Shown piece by piece: positions 28,339-39,959 of a DNA stretch of 64,000 nucleotides. The notes under the pieces were generated by a model. That model saw only the letters and a program-made list of their open reading frames with translations. It searched no databases and was not told the DNA's origin. Position 1 is the stretch's first letter. Each line of letters starts with the position of its first letter. The stretch covers positions 392,501 through 456,500 of the forward strand of contig NZ_CP024307.1 of the NCBI RefSeq assembly GCF_002944405.1, written 5' to 3'. Made by a program: the position numbers and the translations under genes. This DNA comes from Sinorhizobium fredii. GTDB taxonomy: Bacteria > Pseudomonadota > Alphaproteobacteria > Rhizobiales > Rhizobiaceae.

Positions 28339-29934
28339 ATGGAAAAACTGGCAGGCAGGATCATATTGCTCTCCGGGGCGTCTCGCGCATTGGTCGGCTT
28401 CCTCGCGGGCGTGCTGGCGATGCTCGCCCAGCCGCCTTTCGGCATCTTCGCGGCGGCCTTCATTTCCTTTCCGATGCTCGTCTGGCTGATCGACGGGGTA
28501 CCGACCCATCCCGACGACGGCGTCGTCCGGCGGCTCCTGCCGGCGGCTGCGATCGGCTGGAGTTTCGGCTTCGGCTATTTCCTCGGCGGTCTTTGGTGGC
28601 TCGGCAACGCGCTCCTGGTGGAGGCGGATCTCTTCGCCTGGGCCTTGCCGCTGGCCGTCATCGGCCTTCCCGCCGCGCTCGCCCTGTTCTATGCGCTCGC
28701 CGTGATCATCGCCCGCTGCCTCTGGTCAGACGGCGTCGGACGTATTGCTGCGCTTGCGGTCGGCTTCGGCCTCTCTGAATGGCTGCGCAGCTTCCTCTTT
28801 ACCGGCTTCCCCTGGAATGCGATCGGCTATGCGGCAATGCCGATGCCGCTGATGATGCAATCGGCGAGCGTCCTGAATGTGGCGACGATCAATATGCTTG
28901 CGGTCTTCGTGTTTGCCGCTCCGGCCCTCGTCGGCACCGGCAGGGGCGCGCGGATCGGCCTTGCCGCCGCTGCACTGCTCTTCGCTGCGCATACCGGCTA
29001 CGGCTATCACCGGCTTTCCCTGCCGGCGCCGCAGCCGATGATGCCGGAACGCACCGTTCGTCTTGTGCAGCCGGTGATCGACCAGGCGAAGAAGATGGAC
29101 GACCGCGAGCGTGCGGCGATCTTCGAGGAGCATCTGTCCTTGACCGCCGCGCCGCCGCAGGCGGGCGGCAAGCGCCCGGATATCATCGTCTGGCCGGAAA
29201 CCTCGATCCCCTTCATCCTGACGGACAATCCCGACGCGCTGACCCGGATCGCGGAGGTTCTCCAGGAGGGGCAAATCCTCGTGGCGGGCGCCGTGCGGGC
29301 CGAGGATGCGGGGGCGGGCCTGCCGCCGCGCTACTACAATTCGATCTACGTGATCGACGACCGCGGCCAGATCGTCGGCGCGGCGGACAAGGTGCATCTC
29401 GTTCCATTCGGCGAGTATCTGCCGTTCGAGGACGTCCTCAATTCCTGGGGCTTGAGTTCGATTGCCGCGAATATGCCTGGTGGCTTCTCGGCGGCGCCGA
29501 ACCGTTCGGTCCTGACGCTGCCCGGCGGCAGGACATTCTATCCGCTGATCTGTTACGAGGCGATCTTTGCCGACGAAATCGACGGCAATGCGCAGCTCTC
29601 CGACGCTCTCCTGAACGTCACCAATGACGCCTGGTTCGGCGACACGCCCGGCCCGCGCCAGCATCTCCATCAGGCTCGGCTGCGCACAATCGAGACCGGC
29701 ACGCCAATGATCCGAGCCGCCAACACCGGTATATCAGCAATTGTTGATGCACGTGGTGTTTTAGTGGTAGGATTGGGATACAATTACAAGGGAGTGACGG
29801 ACACAATTCTGCCGGGCAAGATGCCCACCATGACCGACAGCACGATGCGTGGCAGGATCTTCTGGTTCACGGCGGCGTTTCTATTGTTGGTTGCGGTAAT
29901 CTCGCGCAGGGGTTTTAACTTTTGGACGAATTGA
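28339..29934 (+). CDS. lnt: Apolipoprotein N-acyltransferase
   Basis: Lnt adds the third acyl chain to lipoproteins in the inner membrane. The 531-residue protein has a run of hydrophobic helices in the first 220 residues and then a nitrilase-fold domain. The catalytic Glu-Lys-Cys set is visible: WPETSIPF (Glu about 286), DKVHLVPFGEYLPF (Lys about 349) and ICYEAIF (Cys about 403). I chose the ATG at 28339 because GGAGGC lies just upstream; 15 extra residues are possible from 28294. In other bacteria lnt is co-transcribed with corC; here 1,078 bp intervene. Confidence 0.95.
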   Translation: MEKLAGRIILLSGASRALVGFLAGVLAMLAQPPFGIFAAAFISFPMLVWLIDGVPTHPDDGVVRRLLPAAAIGWSFGFGYFLGGLWWLGNALLVEADLFAWALPLAVIGLPAALALFYALAVIIARCLWSDGVGRIAALAVGFGLSEWLRSFLFTGFPWNAIGYAAMPMPLMMQSASVLNVATINMLAVFVFAAPALVGTGRGARIGLAAAALLFAAHTGYGYHRLSLPAPQPMMPERTVRLVQPVIDQAKKMDDRERAAIFEEHLSLTAAPPQAGGKRPDIIVWPETSIPFILTDNPDALTRIAEVLQEGQILVAGAVRAEDAGAGLPPRYYNSIYVIDDRGQIVGAADKVHLVPFGEYLPFEDVLNSWGLSSIAANMPGGFSAAPNRSVLTLPGGRTFYPLICYEAIFADEIDGNAQLSDALLNVTNDAWFGDTPGPRQHLHQARLRTIETGTPMIRAANTGISAIVDARGVLVVGLGYNYKGVTDTILPGKMPTMTDSTMRGRIFWFTAAFLLLVAVISRRGFNFWTN

Positions 29935-30080
29935 CCTAAAACCCCTAAAATTGCATAGTGGATTTCACCATCAACCCATGCCTGCCACTGGAGCCCTGCT
30001 TTCGCTGGCAGGCTGTTCATCAATTGCTGCGTCAATGATGGGTTGTGGCCTATCGAAACAGCGTGTTCAGGAACGCGACT

Positions 30081-30497
30081 ATGGTTGAAAACAAGAAGAA
30101 GCCGAACCCGATCGACATTCATGTCGGTAGCAGGATTCGCCTTCGCCGGACGATGCTTGGCATGAGCCAGGAGAAGCTCGGCGAGAGTCTGGGGATCACA
30201 TTCCAGCAAATCCAAAAATACGAAAAGGGAACGAACCGCGTCGGTGCGAGCCGGCTGCAGAACATCTCCTCCATCCTCAACGTCCCGGTCTCGTTCTTTT
30301 TCGAGGATGCTCCGGGCGAGGGCGGCGCCGGATCAGGCATGGCGGAAGCGCCGAGCTCCAATTATGTGGTGGACTTCCTCTCCTCTTCCGAAGGCCTGCA
30401 GCTCAACCGGGCATTCGTGAAGATTTCCGATCCGAAGGTCCGCCGCAAGCTGGTGGATCTGGTGAAGGCACTGGCGGCCGAAGCCGAGAGCGAATAG
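30081..30497 (+). CDS. XRE-family helix-turn-helix transcriptional regulator
   Basis: The 138-residue protein has a cro/C1-type DNA-binding domain at about residues 10-68 (GSRIRLRRTMLGMSQEKLGESLGITFQQIQKYEKG) and a C-terminal half without a recognisable ligand domain but with VDFLSSSEGLQLNRAFVKI and a conserved LVDLVKAL. Alphaproteobacteria carry close relatives with this length; some were studied as regulators of motility and exopolysaccharide, but I cannot tie this one to a target. I start at the ATG at 30081, which gives the conserved MVENKKKPNPIDIHVG start. It lies between lnt and metK, and a terminator separates it from metK. Confidence 0.88.
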   Translation: MVENKKKPNPIDIHVGSRIRLRRTMLGMSQEKLGESLGITFQQIQKYEKGTNRVGASRLQNISSILNVPVSFFFEDAPGEGGAGSGMAEAPSSNYVVDFLSSSEGLQLNRAFVKISDPKVRRKLVDLVKALAAEAESE

Positions 30498-30514
30498 CAG
30501 AACTTTCCGACCTT

Positions 30515-30546
30515 ACGAAAAAGCGGCCCAGGGCCGCTTTTTTCGT
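30515..30546 (+). terminator. Rho-independent terminator after the XRE regulator
   Basis: Arms ACGAAAAAGCGGCC and GGCCGCTTTTTTCGT around a CAG loop give a long, nearly perfect hairpin whose right arm supplies the uridine tract. It follows the stop of the regulator by 18 bp. Confidence 0.9.
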
Positions 30547-30627
30547 AGGTGCCGGGGGCTCCTGAGACTGTTTTTGTCGGTCGGCGCGGCTTGGAGAAAT
30601 GCCGTTCCAATCGTCGTCGCGATATCG

Positions 30628-30647
30628 ATATAAAGATATATTTATGT
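30628..30647. promoter_or_regulatory. Palindromic operator-like site upstream of metK (SahR-like candidate)
   Basis: A 20-bp A+T-rich palindrome reads ATATAAAG at its left end and ATTTATGT at its right; 16 of 20 positions match their mirror complement. It lies 74 bp before the metK start in otherwise GC-rich DNA. From memory, operators of the ArsR-family regulator SahR, which controls SAM-cycle genes in several proteobacteria, are ATATAAAG-type palindromes in rhizobia. The link to SahR is an inference. No sahR-like gene is in the window. I found no sign of a SAM-II or SAM/SAH riboswitch between this site and metK. Confidence 0.5.
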
Positions 30648-30720
30648 CCTTGTGCGCTTGTTTTTCGGTGGCAAAACCACTAACAGTGAACATGCTTCTT
30701 TCATTGAGGGGACTTCCCGT

Positions 30721-31989
30721 ATGCGCGCAAATTACCTGTTCACCAGCGAATCCGTTGCCGAAGGTCATCCGGACAAAGTGTGCGACCGCATCTCCGACGA
30801 GATCGTCGACCTGGTCTACCGCGAAGCGGCGAAATGCGGAGTCGACCCGTGGACCGTGCGCATTGCTTGCGAAACGCTGGCGACCACCAACCGCGTCGTC
30901 ATCGCCGGTGAAGTACGCCTGCCGCCGAGCCTTCTGAAAAAGGACAAGAACGGCAACGACGTCATCAACCCCTCGAAGTTCAAGGCGGCCGCCCGCAAGG
31001 CGATCCGCGACATCGGCTACGAGCAGGACGGCTTCCACTGGAAGACGGCGAAGATTGACGTGCTGCTGCACTTCCAGTCGGCGCACATCGCCCAGGGCGT
31101 TGACAATGCCGCCGACAAGCAGGGCGAAGAGGGGGCCGGCGACCAGGGGATCATGTTCGGCTATGCATGCCGCGAGACCGCCGAGCTCATGCCGGCGCCC
31201 ATCTACTATTCGCACCGCATCCTCAATCTGCTCGCCGCCGCCCGCAAGAAGGGCGAGGGCGACGTTGCCAAGCTTGGCCCGGACGCCAAGAGCCAGGTGA
31301 CGGTACGCTATGTCGACGGCAAGCCGAGCGAAGTCACCTCCATCGTCCTGTCGACCCAGCACCTCGACGACAGCTGGGATTCCGCCAAGGTCCGCAAGGT
31401 CGTGGAGCCCTATATCCGCGAGGCCCTCGACGACCTGAAGATCGCCGACGACTGCACCTGGTACATCAACCCGACCGGCAAGTTCGTCATCGGCGGACCG
31501 GACGGCGACGCGGGTCTCACCGGCCGCAAGATCATCGTCGACACCTATGGCGGCGCCGCACCGCATGGCGGCGGTGCCTTCTCCGGCAAGGACACGACCA
31601 AGGTCGACCGCTCGGCCGCCTATGCCGCCCGCTATCTCGCGAAGAACGTCGTGGCGGCCAACCTCGCGGAACGTTGCACGATCCAGCTTTCCTATGCGAT
31701 CGGCGTCGCCCAGCCGCTGTCGATCTATGTCGACCTGCACGGTACTGGCAAGGTTTCGGAAGACCAGGTCGAGAAGGCCATCCGCAAGACGATGGACCTT
31801 TCGCCGACCGGCATCCGCCGCCACCTCGACCTCAACAAGCCGATCTATGCCAAGACCTCCGCCTATGGCCACTTCGGCCGCAAGGCTGGCCGCGACGGCT
31901 CCTTCTCCTGGGAGAAGCTCGACCTCGTCAAGCCGCTCAAGGAAGCGATCTCGCTCGATTCTGCGCCGATCAGCAGCCGCGCCGCTTGA
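30721..31989 (+). CDS. metK: S-adenosylmethionine synthetase
   Basis: MetK makes SAM from methionine and ATP, supplying the several methyltransferases in this window. The 422-residue protein has [21 protein letters not shown] at the start, [29 protein letters not shown] and [15 protein letters not shown], all standard motifs. It is slightly longer than E. coli MetK (384), which is usual for rhizobia. The frame stays open upstream, but the ATG at 30721 gives the family start. Confidence 0.97.
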   Translation: MRANYLFTSESVAEGHPDKVCDRISDEIVDLVYREAAKCGVDPWTVRIACETLATTNRVVIAGEVRLPPSLLKKDKNGNDVINPSKFKAAARKAIRDIGYEQDGFHWKTAKIDVLLHFQSAHIAQGVDNAADKQGEEGAGDQGIMFGYACRETAELMPAPIYYSHRILNLLAAARKKGEGDVAKLGPDAKSQVTVRYVDGKPSEVTSIVLSTQHLDDSWDSAKVRKVVEPYIREALDDLKIADDCTWYINPTGKFVIGGPDGDAGLTGRKIIVDTYGGAAPHGGGAFSGKDTTKVDRSAAYAARYLAKNVVAANLAERCTIQLSYAIGVAQPLSIYVDLHGTGKVSEDQVEKAIRKTMDLSPTGIRRHLDLNKPIYAKTSAYGHFGRKAGRDGSFSWEKLDLVKPLKEAISLDSAPISSRAA

Positions 31990-32062
31990 TATTCACACAC
32001 GGGTGGGCCGAAGAGGCTGGCGTCAGCGCCACGGTGTTGCCGCGGTTGAACGCAAGTGAAAA

Positions 32063-32106
32063 GCAGATCGGGGCGGATGCTCGAAGGAGCCTCCGCCCCT
32101 CTGCTT
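32063..32106 (+). terminator. Terminator-like hairpin downstream of metK
   Basis: A long imperfect stem pairs GCAGATCGGGGCGGA...CTC with GAG...TCCGCCCCTCTGC around GAAG. There is no uridine tract, so it could be a Rho-dependent end or mRNA-stabilising structure. It lies about 75 bp after the metK stop. Confidence 0.45.
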
Positions 32107-32221
32107 GCGCGGGAAGATGTGAGCGGTCAGGCGCCGGCGTCTGGACATAATGAAGTCGATCATGCTTGTGATCTTCGGTCGAATGAGGCCGAAAATCGTC
32201 ATGATCCAAGGAAGAACAAAT

Positions 32222-32920
32222 ATGACCGAACCGCGTGGTGCCAGATCGACGGAGGCCTTCTTCGGGCGCCGCAAGGGCAAGCCGTTGCGGGAACGCCAGG
32301 CAGCGCAGCTCGAGACGCTGCTGCCGGTCCTGAGGCTCGATCTCAAGCAACCGTCGCCGGACGATCTGTCGGCGCTGTTTCCCGCGGAGGTCAAGCGGAT
32401 TCGCCTGGAAATCGGCTTCGGCGGCGGCGAGCATCTCATTCATCGGGCGGCGGAGGATCCGTCCACCGGCTTCATCGGCGTCGAACCCTTCGTTAATTCC
32501 ATGGCAAAGCTGCTCGGCCAGATCGAAGCGAGGGAGATCGACAATGTCCGCCTCTATGACGACGATGCCACGCAGGTGCTGGACTGGCTGCCGCAGGCTT
32601 CCGTCGATCAGATCGATCTGCTCTATCCCGATCCCTGGCCGAAGCGGAAGCATTGGAAGCGGCGGTTCGTCTCAAAGGTCAATCTCGACCGCTTCGCGCG
32701 CGTCCTGAAACCCGGCGGCCTCTTCTGCTTCGCCTCGGACATCGACAACTATGTCAATTGGACGCTCATCCATTGCCGCGACCACGCCGCCTTCGACTGG
32801 ACGGCGGAAAGATCGGCCGATTGGCTGACCCCGTTTGCCGGCTGGCCGAGCACGCGCTACGAGGCCAAGGCCCGACGGGAAGGCAGAAGTTCGGCCTATC
32901 TGACGTTTCGGCGCGTTTAG
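32222..32920 (+). CDS. trmB: tRNA (guanine-N7-)-methyltransferase TrmB
   Basis: TrmB methylates N7 of G46 in tRNA. The 232-residue protein has [15 protein letters not shown] (SAM motif I), [15 protein letters not shown], and [17 protein letters not shown], the signature of the family. I chose ATG 32222 because AAGGAAG lies upstream and the start [18 protein letters not shown] is typical; the frame is open upstream to 32150. It follows metK, the source of its methyl donor, but a hairpin lies between them. Confidence 0.95.
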   Translation: MTEPRGARSTEAFFGRRKGKPLRERQAAQLETLLPVLRLDLKQPSPDDLSALFPAEVKRIRLEIGFGGGEHLIHRAAEDPSTGFIGVEPFVNSMAKLLGQIEAREIDNVRLYDDDATQVLDWLPQASVDQIDLLYPDPWPKRKHWKRRFVSKVNLDRFARVLKPGGLFCFASDIDNYVNWTLIHCRDHAAFDWTAERSADWLTPFAGWPSTRYEAKARREGRSSAYLTFRRV

Positions 32921-32987
32921 GACTCTTTGCGCTTTGGCCTTACCCCAGCTAGTGCGGAAAATGGGCGGTGGGACATAGCCCCTTGTT

Positions 32988-33015
32988 CCTTCTCCCCGTC
33001 GCTGCGGGGAGAAGG
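32988..33015. repeat. Rhizobial GC-rich intergenic hairpin (CCTTCTCCCCG type)
   Basis: Perfect 11-bp arms CCTTCTCCCCG and CGGGGAGAAGG with a six-base loop lie between the convergent trmB and DUF1150 genes. I recall this hairpin type as very common between rhizobial genes. A diverged relative is at 59777-59802. It may end transcription in both directions. Confidence 0.6.
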
Positions 33016-33063
33016 TGGCGCAGCTGGATGAGGCGCCAAATTCAGCTGGAATGCCTCAGCTGC

Positions 33064-33321
33064 TCAATGCAGGCTGACGGTGCGAAGGTCGTCCTCGGCG
33101 GCCTTGAAGAAGGTGCTCGAGCGGTTGTCGGTCAACAGGATCGGCGTGCCGTCCGCCGCAAACAGGGCCCAGAGATCGATGCCCGGTCCCATCTCGGGCG
33201 CTTCCGGAAAGCAGCGGGAGACCTCCTCCGACCGCATCTTGCGGATATAGCCGACTTCGCCGGCGCCGAGATGCGCAAGGTCGTTTTTCGACAGCGATGA
33301 GGTGATGGTTTTCAGTCCCAT
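33064..33321 (-). CDS. DUF1150 family protein
   Basis: An 85-residue protein (87 if the upstream ATG at 33327 is used) containing LGAGEVGYIRKMRSEEVSRCFPEAP and LWALFAADGTPILLTDNRSS, the conserved blocks of DUF1150, a family restricted to alphaproteobacteria. The function is unknown. GGAG lies seven bases before 33321, so I prefer that start. It follows the Hsp20 gene on the same strand after 49 bp, an arrangement I recall as common, and may share its heat-shock regulation. Confidence 0.82.
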   Translation of the reverse strand: MGLKTITSSLSKNDLAHLGAGEVGYIRKMRSEEVSRCFPEAPEMGPGIDLWALFAADGTPILLTDNRSSTFFKAAEDDLRTVSLH

Positions 33322-33370
33322 GGTCATGCTCCGTGGTCGCCGGCGCGGGAGGAAAATCCCGCCGGTTATC

Positions 33371-33802
33371 CTATTCTGGGACCGAAATGTTAATTTTCTT
33401 TACCATACGGACCGGCTCGGGGCGCACCAGATCGACCGACAGAAGACCGTTGCGGAGTTCGGCGCCGAGCACCCGCATGCCGTCGGCAAGCACGAAGGTC
33501 CGCTGGAATTGCCGGGCGGCGATGCCGCGATGCAGGTAATCCCGTTCGCCGGTTTCGACCTGGCGGCCACGGATGACGAGCTGGTTTTCCTCCGTCGTGA
33601 CCTCCAGATCCTCTTCGGAGAATCCGGCGACGGCAAGCGTGATCCGCAGCCGTTCCGGCGTACCGGCGGCGCTATCGCCGCGAATGCGCTCGATATTGTA
33701 GGGAGGGTATCCGTCGTTCGCCTTGGCGATCCGCTCGAGGGTCTTTTCCATGCTGTCGAAGCCCACCAGCAGCGGGCTCGTAAAGGGCGTAATCCTGCTC
33801 AT
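33371..33802 (-). CDS. Small heat shock protein of the Hsp20/alpha-crystallin family
   Basis: The 143-residue chaperone has the N-terminal SRITPFTSPLLVGFDSME and the IbpA-like PPYNIERIRGD, followed by the alpha-crystallin domain (about 40-130: LRITLAVAGFSEEDLEV, GRQVETGERDYLHRGIAARQFQRTFVLADGM) and a C-terminal I-x-I/V motif (ISV). It holds unfolded proteins under heat. The ATG at 33802 has AAGGA upstream; the longer open frame to 33994 is not coding-like. A sigma-32-type promoter lies upstream at 33866-33895, and the DUF1150 gene follows. Confidence 0.93.
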   Translation of the reverse strand: MSRITPFTSPLLVGFDSMEKTLERIAKANDGYPPYNIERIRGDSAAGTPERLRITLAVAGFSEEDLEVTTEENQLVIRGRQVETGERDYLHRGIAARQFQRTFVLADGMRVLGAELRNGLLSVDLVRPEPVRMVKKINISVPE

Positions 33803-33865
33803 TCCAAGTCCTTGTGAGCTCAAGCGACCATCTTTCGGACCTGCCAGGCAGCATCCTTCGACAGC

Positions 33866-33895
33866 AATATGGTAGCTGTGCGCAACGAGTGCAAG
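33866..33895 (-). promoter_or_regulatory. RpoH (sigma-32)-type promoter of the Hsp20 gene
   Basis: On the minus strand, CTTGCA (33895-33890) and CCATATT (33872-33866) are separated by 17 bases. This fits the rhizobial heat-shock promoter pattern CTTGAA-N17-CCATAT closely. The -10 element ends 63 bp before the Hsp20 start codon, leaving room for a structured leader. Confidence 0.55.
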
Positions 33896-34049
33896 CGGCT
33901 TGCCTCGGCCGCTGACGCAAATCATAGTCCGCTGCGGAGGTCCAATTCCCCGGCGCACGCGCAGGCTGCTCAAGTCTCCCCGTGACCGGCTCACCTCACC
34001 AGGTCATGGCCTGGCGATCCGATACCATCCGACTCGCAGGAGGAAGACA

Positions 34050-34994
34050 GTGACAAGCGCGAGAAAGATCATCATCGACACGGATCCGGGACAGGACGAT
34101 GCGGCCGCCATCATGCTGGCCTTCGGCAGTCCGGAGGAAATCGACGTGCTCGGCATCACCACGGTTGCCGGCAACGTGCCGTTGACGCTGACGTCGCGCA
34201 ATGCGCGGATCGTCTGCGAACTTTGCAACAGGACCGACATCAAGGTCTTTGCCGGGGCCGAGCGGCCCGTGGCGCGGCCGCTGGTGACGGCCGAACATGT
34301 GCACGGCAAGACCGGCCTCGACGGTCCTGAACTCAGCGAGCCGACCCTGCCGCTGCAGGAGCAGCACGCCGTCGACTTCATCATCGAGACGCTGCTTGCC
34401 GAAGCGCCGGACACAGTGACGCTCTGCACGCTGGGTCCGTTGACCAATATCGCCCTGGCGCTCACGAGGACGCCGGAAATCGCGCCGCGGGTGCGGGAGC
34501 TGGTGATGATGGGCGGCGGCTTCTTTGAAGGCGGCAACATCACGCCGGCGGCCGAATTCAACGTCTATGTCGATCCGGAAGCCGCCGAGATCGTCTTCCG
34601 CTCCGGCATTCCCATCGTCATGATGCCGCTCGACGTGACGCATCGCGTCCTCACCCATAAGGTCCGGGTCGAGAAAATCCGCGCCATCGGCCGCCCGGCG
34701 GCGGTCGCGCTCGCTGAAATGCTGGAATTCTTCGAACGCTTCGACATCGAGAAATACGGCACCGATGGCGGGCCTTTGCACGATCCGACGGTGATCGCCT
34801 ATCTCTTGCGGCCGGAGCTCTTCACCGGCCGCGACTGCAATGTCGAGATCGAGACGGCGTCGGCGCTGACCACCGGCATGACCGTCGTCGACTGGTGGCA
34901 GGTCACCGGCCGAAAGCACAATGCCAAGGTGATGCGCCATATCGACGACGAGGGATTCTTCGAGCTCCTGACCGATCGCCTGGCGCGCCTCTGA
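34050..34994 (+). CDS. Inosine/uridine-preferring nucleoside hydrolase
   Basis: The enzyme splits ribonucleosides to base and ribose. The 314-residue protein has the metal-binding aspartate cluster DTDPGQDDAAA near residue 10, VHGKTGLDG, LGPLTNIALAL and MMGGGFFEGGN, then the late conserved DGGPLHDP with the catalytic-site His. I chose the GTG at 34050 because GCAGGAGGAAG lies just upstream. The ribokinase gene at 37687 could use the released ribose, but a chemoreceptor lies between them and the two genes are on opposite strands. Confidence 0.92.
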   Translation: MTSARKIIIDTDPGQDDAAAIMLAFGSPEEIDVLGITTVAGNVPLTLTSRNARIVCELCNRTDIKVFAGAERPVARPLVTAEHVHGKTGLDGPELSEPTLPLQEQHAVDFIIETLLAEAPDTVTLCTLGPLTNIALALTRTPEIAPRVRELVMMGGGFFEGGNITPAAEFNVYVDPEAAEIVFRSGIPIVMMPLDVTHRVLTHKVRVEKIRAIGRPAAVALAEMLEFFERFDIEKYGTDGGPLHDPTVIAYLLRPELFTGRDCNVEIETASALTTGMTVVDWWQVTGRKHNAKVMRHIDDEGFFELLTDRLARL

Positions 34995-35000
34995 AAATGA

Positions 35001-35025
35001 AAGCGGCGCCCGTCGGGCGCCGCTT
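35001..35025. terminator. Bidirectional terminator between nucleoside hydrolase and chemoreceptor genes
   Basis: Perfect 11-bp arms AAGCGGCGCCC and GGGCGCCGCTT enclose GTC. On the plus strand the stem is followed by TAGTCTTGTCTGTTT and on the minus strand by TCATTTTCAG, so it can serve both convergent genes. Confidence 0.8.
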
Positions 35026-35043
35026 TAGTCTTGTCTGTTTCGA

Positions 35044-37563
<2,520 letters not shown>

Positions 37564-37686
37564 TTAATTTAAGGCCAACATCCGGGCCAATTCCTGGCCG
37601 TCCAAAGTGGATTCTGCGCGGCGAGCATCGTTGCCGCGCCAAATCCTATCCAGATCGCGAAACGGACCAAAAATAGACTGCGGCAG

Positions 37687-38586
37687 TCAAAGGCGCGCGG
37701 CGACCTCGGAGGCGAGCGGTATGGACGGCTGTGCTCCCGCTTTCAGGCAGGCGAGCGATCCGGCGGCGGCGGCACGGCGCAGCGCATCGGGGAAGGCGAG
37801 GCCCGCGTCGAGGCTTGCCGCGAGATAGCCGCAGAACGTATCTCCAGCTCCGACCGTATCGACGGGTTCGATCGCCAGCCCCTTGGCGCTGTGAATATCG
37901 CCCTGATGGACGGCGGCGACACCCTCGGCACCGAGGGTGACGATGACGATCTGTCCGGTTTCGTCGTGGAGGTCCTTCATTGCCGCTTCACGCTCAGCGC
38001 CGGCGATACCGCTTTTGCCCGCCAAAAGCTCGAACTCGGTCTCGTTTGCAATGACGATGTCGGCCATGCGGCCAAGGCGGGCCGCCTCCGGCGTTAACGG
38101 CGCGATGTTGATGATCGAGCGGATGCCACGGCGTCTGGCCTCCACCAGCGCCTTCTCCACCGAGGCCGCCGGAATTTCGAGCTGCAGCATCAGCGTGTCG
38201 CCGGCCGCCATTTGCTCGAGGGCCGTGACCGCGTCGCTCTCGCTCACCGTCGCATTGGCGCTGGCGACGACGACGATGACGTTCTCGCCGTCACCGCCGA
38301 CGAGGATATGGGCGGTCCCGGTCGGCTCGCTCACGGTCTTGGTGAGGCCAAGGTCCGTGCCCGCCTCCTTGAGCAGGGTAAGCGCGCCTTCCGCAAAGCT
38401 GTCCGAGCCGACGGCGCCGGCCATCCGCACGGAAGCGCCGGCGCGCCGGGCTGCCAGCGCCTGGTTCGCCCCCTTGCCGCCGGCGGCGGTGGAAAAGCCC
38501 GTTCCGGCAACGGTTTCGCCCGGCTTCGGAAGGCGTGCGGTCGTGGCGATCAGGTCCATGTTGATGGACCCAAGAACAGTGATCAT
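37687..38586 (-). CDS. rbsK: Ribokinase
   Basis: Ribokinase phosphorylates D-ribose at O5. The 299-residue PfkB-family protein has GSINMDLIATTARLPKPGET, GGKGANQALAARRAGA, and the C-terminal ATP and catalytic motif DTVGAGDTFCGYLAA with the base Asp in GAGD. No rbs transporter genes are adjacent. rmuC starts downstream on the same strand, with 51 bp separating the rbsK start from the rmuC-side... both are read leftward, with rmuC (38638-39843) upstream of rbsK. The two may share a transcript. Confidence 0.92.
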   Translation of the reverse strand: MITVLGSINMDLIATTARLPKPGETVAGTGFSTAAGGKGANQALAARRAGASVRMAGAVGSDSFAEGALTLLKEAGTDLGLTKTVSEPTGTAHILVGGDGENVIVVVASANATVSESDAVTALEQMAAGDTLMLQLEIPAASVEKALVEARRRGIRSIINIAPLTPEAARLGRMADIVIANETEFELLAGKSGIAGAEREAAMKDLHDETGQIVIVTLGAEGVAAVHQGDIHSAKGLAIEPVDTVGAGDTFCGYLAASLDAGLAFPDALRRAAAAGSLACLKAGAQPSIPLASEVAARL

Positions 38587-38637
38587 GTGGAGATGTCCCG
38601 TCGGGTTGCTGATTGTGCCGGAGAGTGCCCGAGGCCG

Positions 38638-39843
38638 TCAGTCTTCGTCAACCACCCGCAGCTTCAATTGCCCGATGCGGTTGTCGACTGCCCGCTCACT
38701 CTTGTCGGCCGGCTCCCTGGCGCCGTGGTTCGCCGGTGCGGCCTCCAGTTCCAGCGCCTCGATCTTGGCGCCGCGACGCGTCAGCTTGTCGGAGGAGATC
38801 AGAATGTCCTCGACATCCTTCTGGGTCATCGCGAAGTGGCCCTGCAGCTTCCGGACCCGTTCGTCGAGCCGCGAGAGATCCTCCATCAGGCGCACCACCT
38901 CGCCCTGGATCAGATGCGCCTGCTCGCGCATGCGGGCGTCCTTCAGGATCGACTGGATCACCTGGATGGAAAGGAGCAGCAGCGACGGCGAGACGATGAC
39001 GATGCGCTGGCGGTGCGCCTTCTGGACGGTCGCTTCGAAATGCTCGTGGATTTCCGCAAAGATCGATTCGGACGGAACGAACAGGAAGGCGGTTTCCTGC
39101 GTCTCGCCAGCGAGCAGATATTTGCTGGCGATATCGCGGATATGGACCTCCATGTCGCGTCGGAAGGCTTGCGCCGCCTGCTGGCGCCGCTCGGCACTTT
39201 CCGCATCACGCATGGCATTCCAGGCTTCGAGCGGGAATTTTGCGTCGATGACGAGCGGCGGCTGGGCATTCGGCATGCGGATGATGCAGTCCGGCCTCGC
39301 CCCGTTCGAAAGCGTCGCCTGGAAGGTGAAGGCGCCCATCGGCAGGCCGTCGGCAACGATCGCCTCCATCCGCGACTGGCCGAAGGCGCCGCGCGTCTGC
39401 TTGTTGGCAAGAATGCTCTGCAGCCCGGCCATGTCCCTGGCGAGAGACTGGATATTATTCTGGGCGCTGTCGATGACCGCCAGCCGCTCCTGCAGCCGCC
39501 TTAAATTCTCGTGGGTCGCCTTCGTCTGTTCGCTGATCGACGCGCCGATCCGGTGCGTCATGCCGTCAATGCGCTGGCTGAGCGATTGGTTGAGTTCCGC
39601 CTGCCGTGTGCCGAAGACATCGGCCATCGCGGCGATGCGTCCCTGCATTTCGGTCTGTGCCGCGAGCAGCGCCGATAGCTGCTGGTCCCGGTCGTCGGCG
39701 CGAAGCGCCCGCGCCCTGCGGGCCGACGCAATTGCCAGCAAAACGAACAGGAGAGCGGCGAGGCTGAGCAGATGGCCAGCCGTTAGGGGAAAGGTGCCGA
39801 TGAGGAACAGCGGCTGGTCGATGGCGAAGGCAGTGGGCTCCAT
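38638..39843 (-). CDS. rmuC: DNA recombination protein RmuC
   Basis: RmuC is a predicted nuclease-fold protein that limits sequence inversions at short inverted repeats. The 401-residue protein has an N-terminal membrane anchor (about 17-40), a long coiled coil (about 45-150), and the RmuC domain with the PD-(D/E)xK-like region MPNAQPPLVIDAKFPLEAW followed by FVPSESIFAEI. Length is normal. It is transcribed ahead of rbsK on the minus strand and divergent from def. Confidence 0.93.
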   Translation of the reverse strand: MEPTAFAIDQPLFLIGTFPLTAGHLLSLAALLFVLLAIASARRARALRADDRDQQLSALLAAQTEMQGRIAAMADVFGTRQAELNQSLSQRIDGMTHRIGASISEQTKATHENLRRLQERLAVIDSAQNNIQSLARDMAGLQSILANKQTRGAFGQSRMEAIVADGLPMGAFTFQATLSNGARPDCIIRMPNAQPPLVIDAKFPLEAWNAMRDAESAERRQQAAQAFRRDMEVHIRDIASKYLLAGETQETAFLFVPSESIFAEIHEHFEATVQKAHRQRIVIVSPSLLLLSIQVIQSILKDARMREQAHLIQGEVVRLMEDLSRLDERVRKLQGHFAMTQKDVEDILISSDKLTRRGAKIEALELEAAPANHGAREPADKSERAVDNRIGQLKLRVVDED

Positions 39844-39959
39844 GGCGGCAGCCTAAACAGATTCGCATCTGAAAACTAGATCAAAACAAGAACAAACGGC
39901 TCAACTCATCACACGGCAATTTTCTTGCGCAGCGACGGAAAGATCGGCTATGGGGGAGC

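Noticed and set aside
30648..30720. SAM-II or SAM/SAH riboswitch before metK
   Set aside because: The 73 bases between the palindrome and the start show no pseudoknot-forming segments or conserved core that I recognise for these classes.
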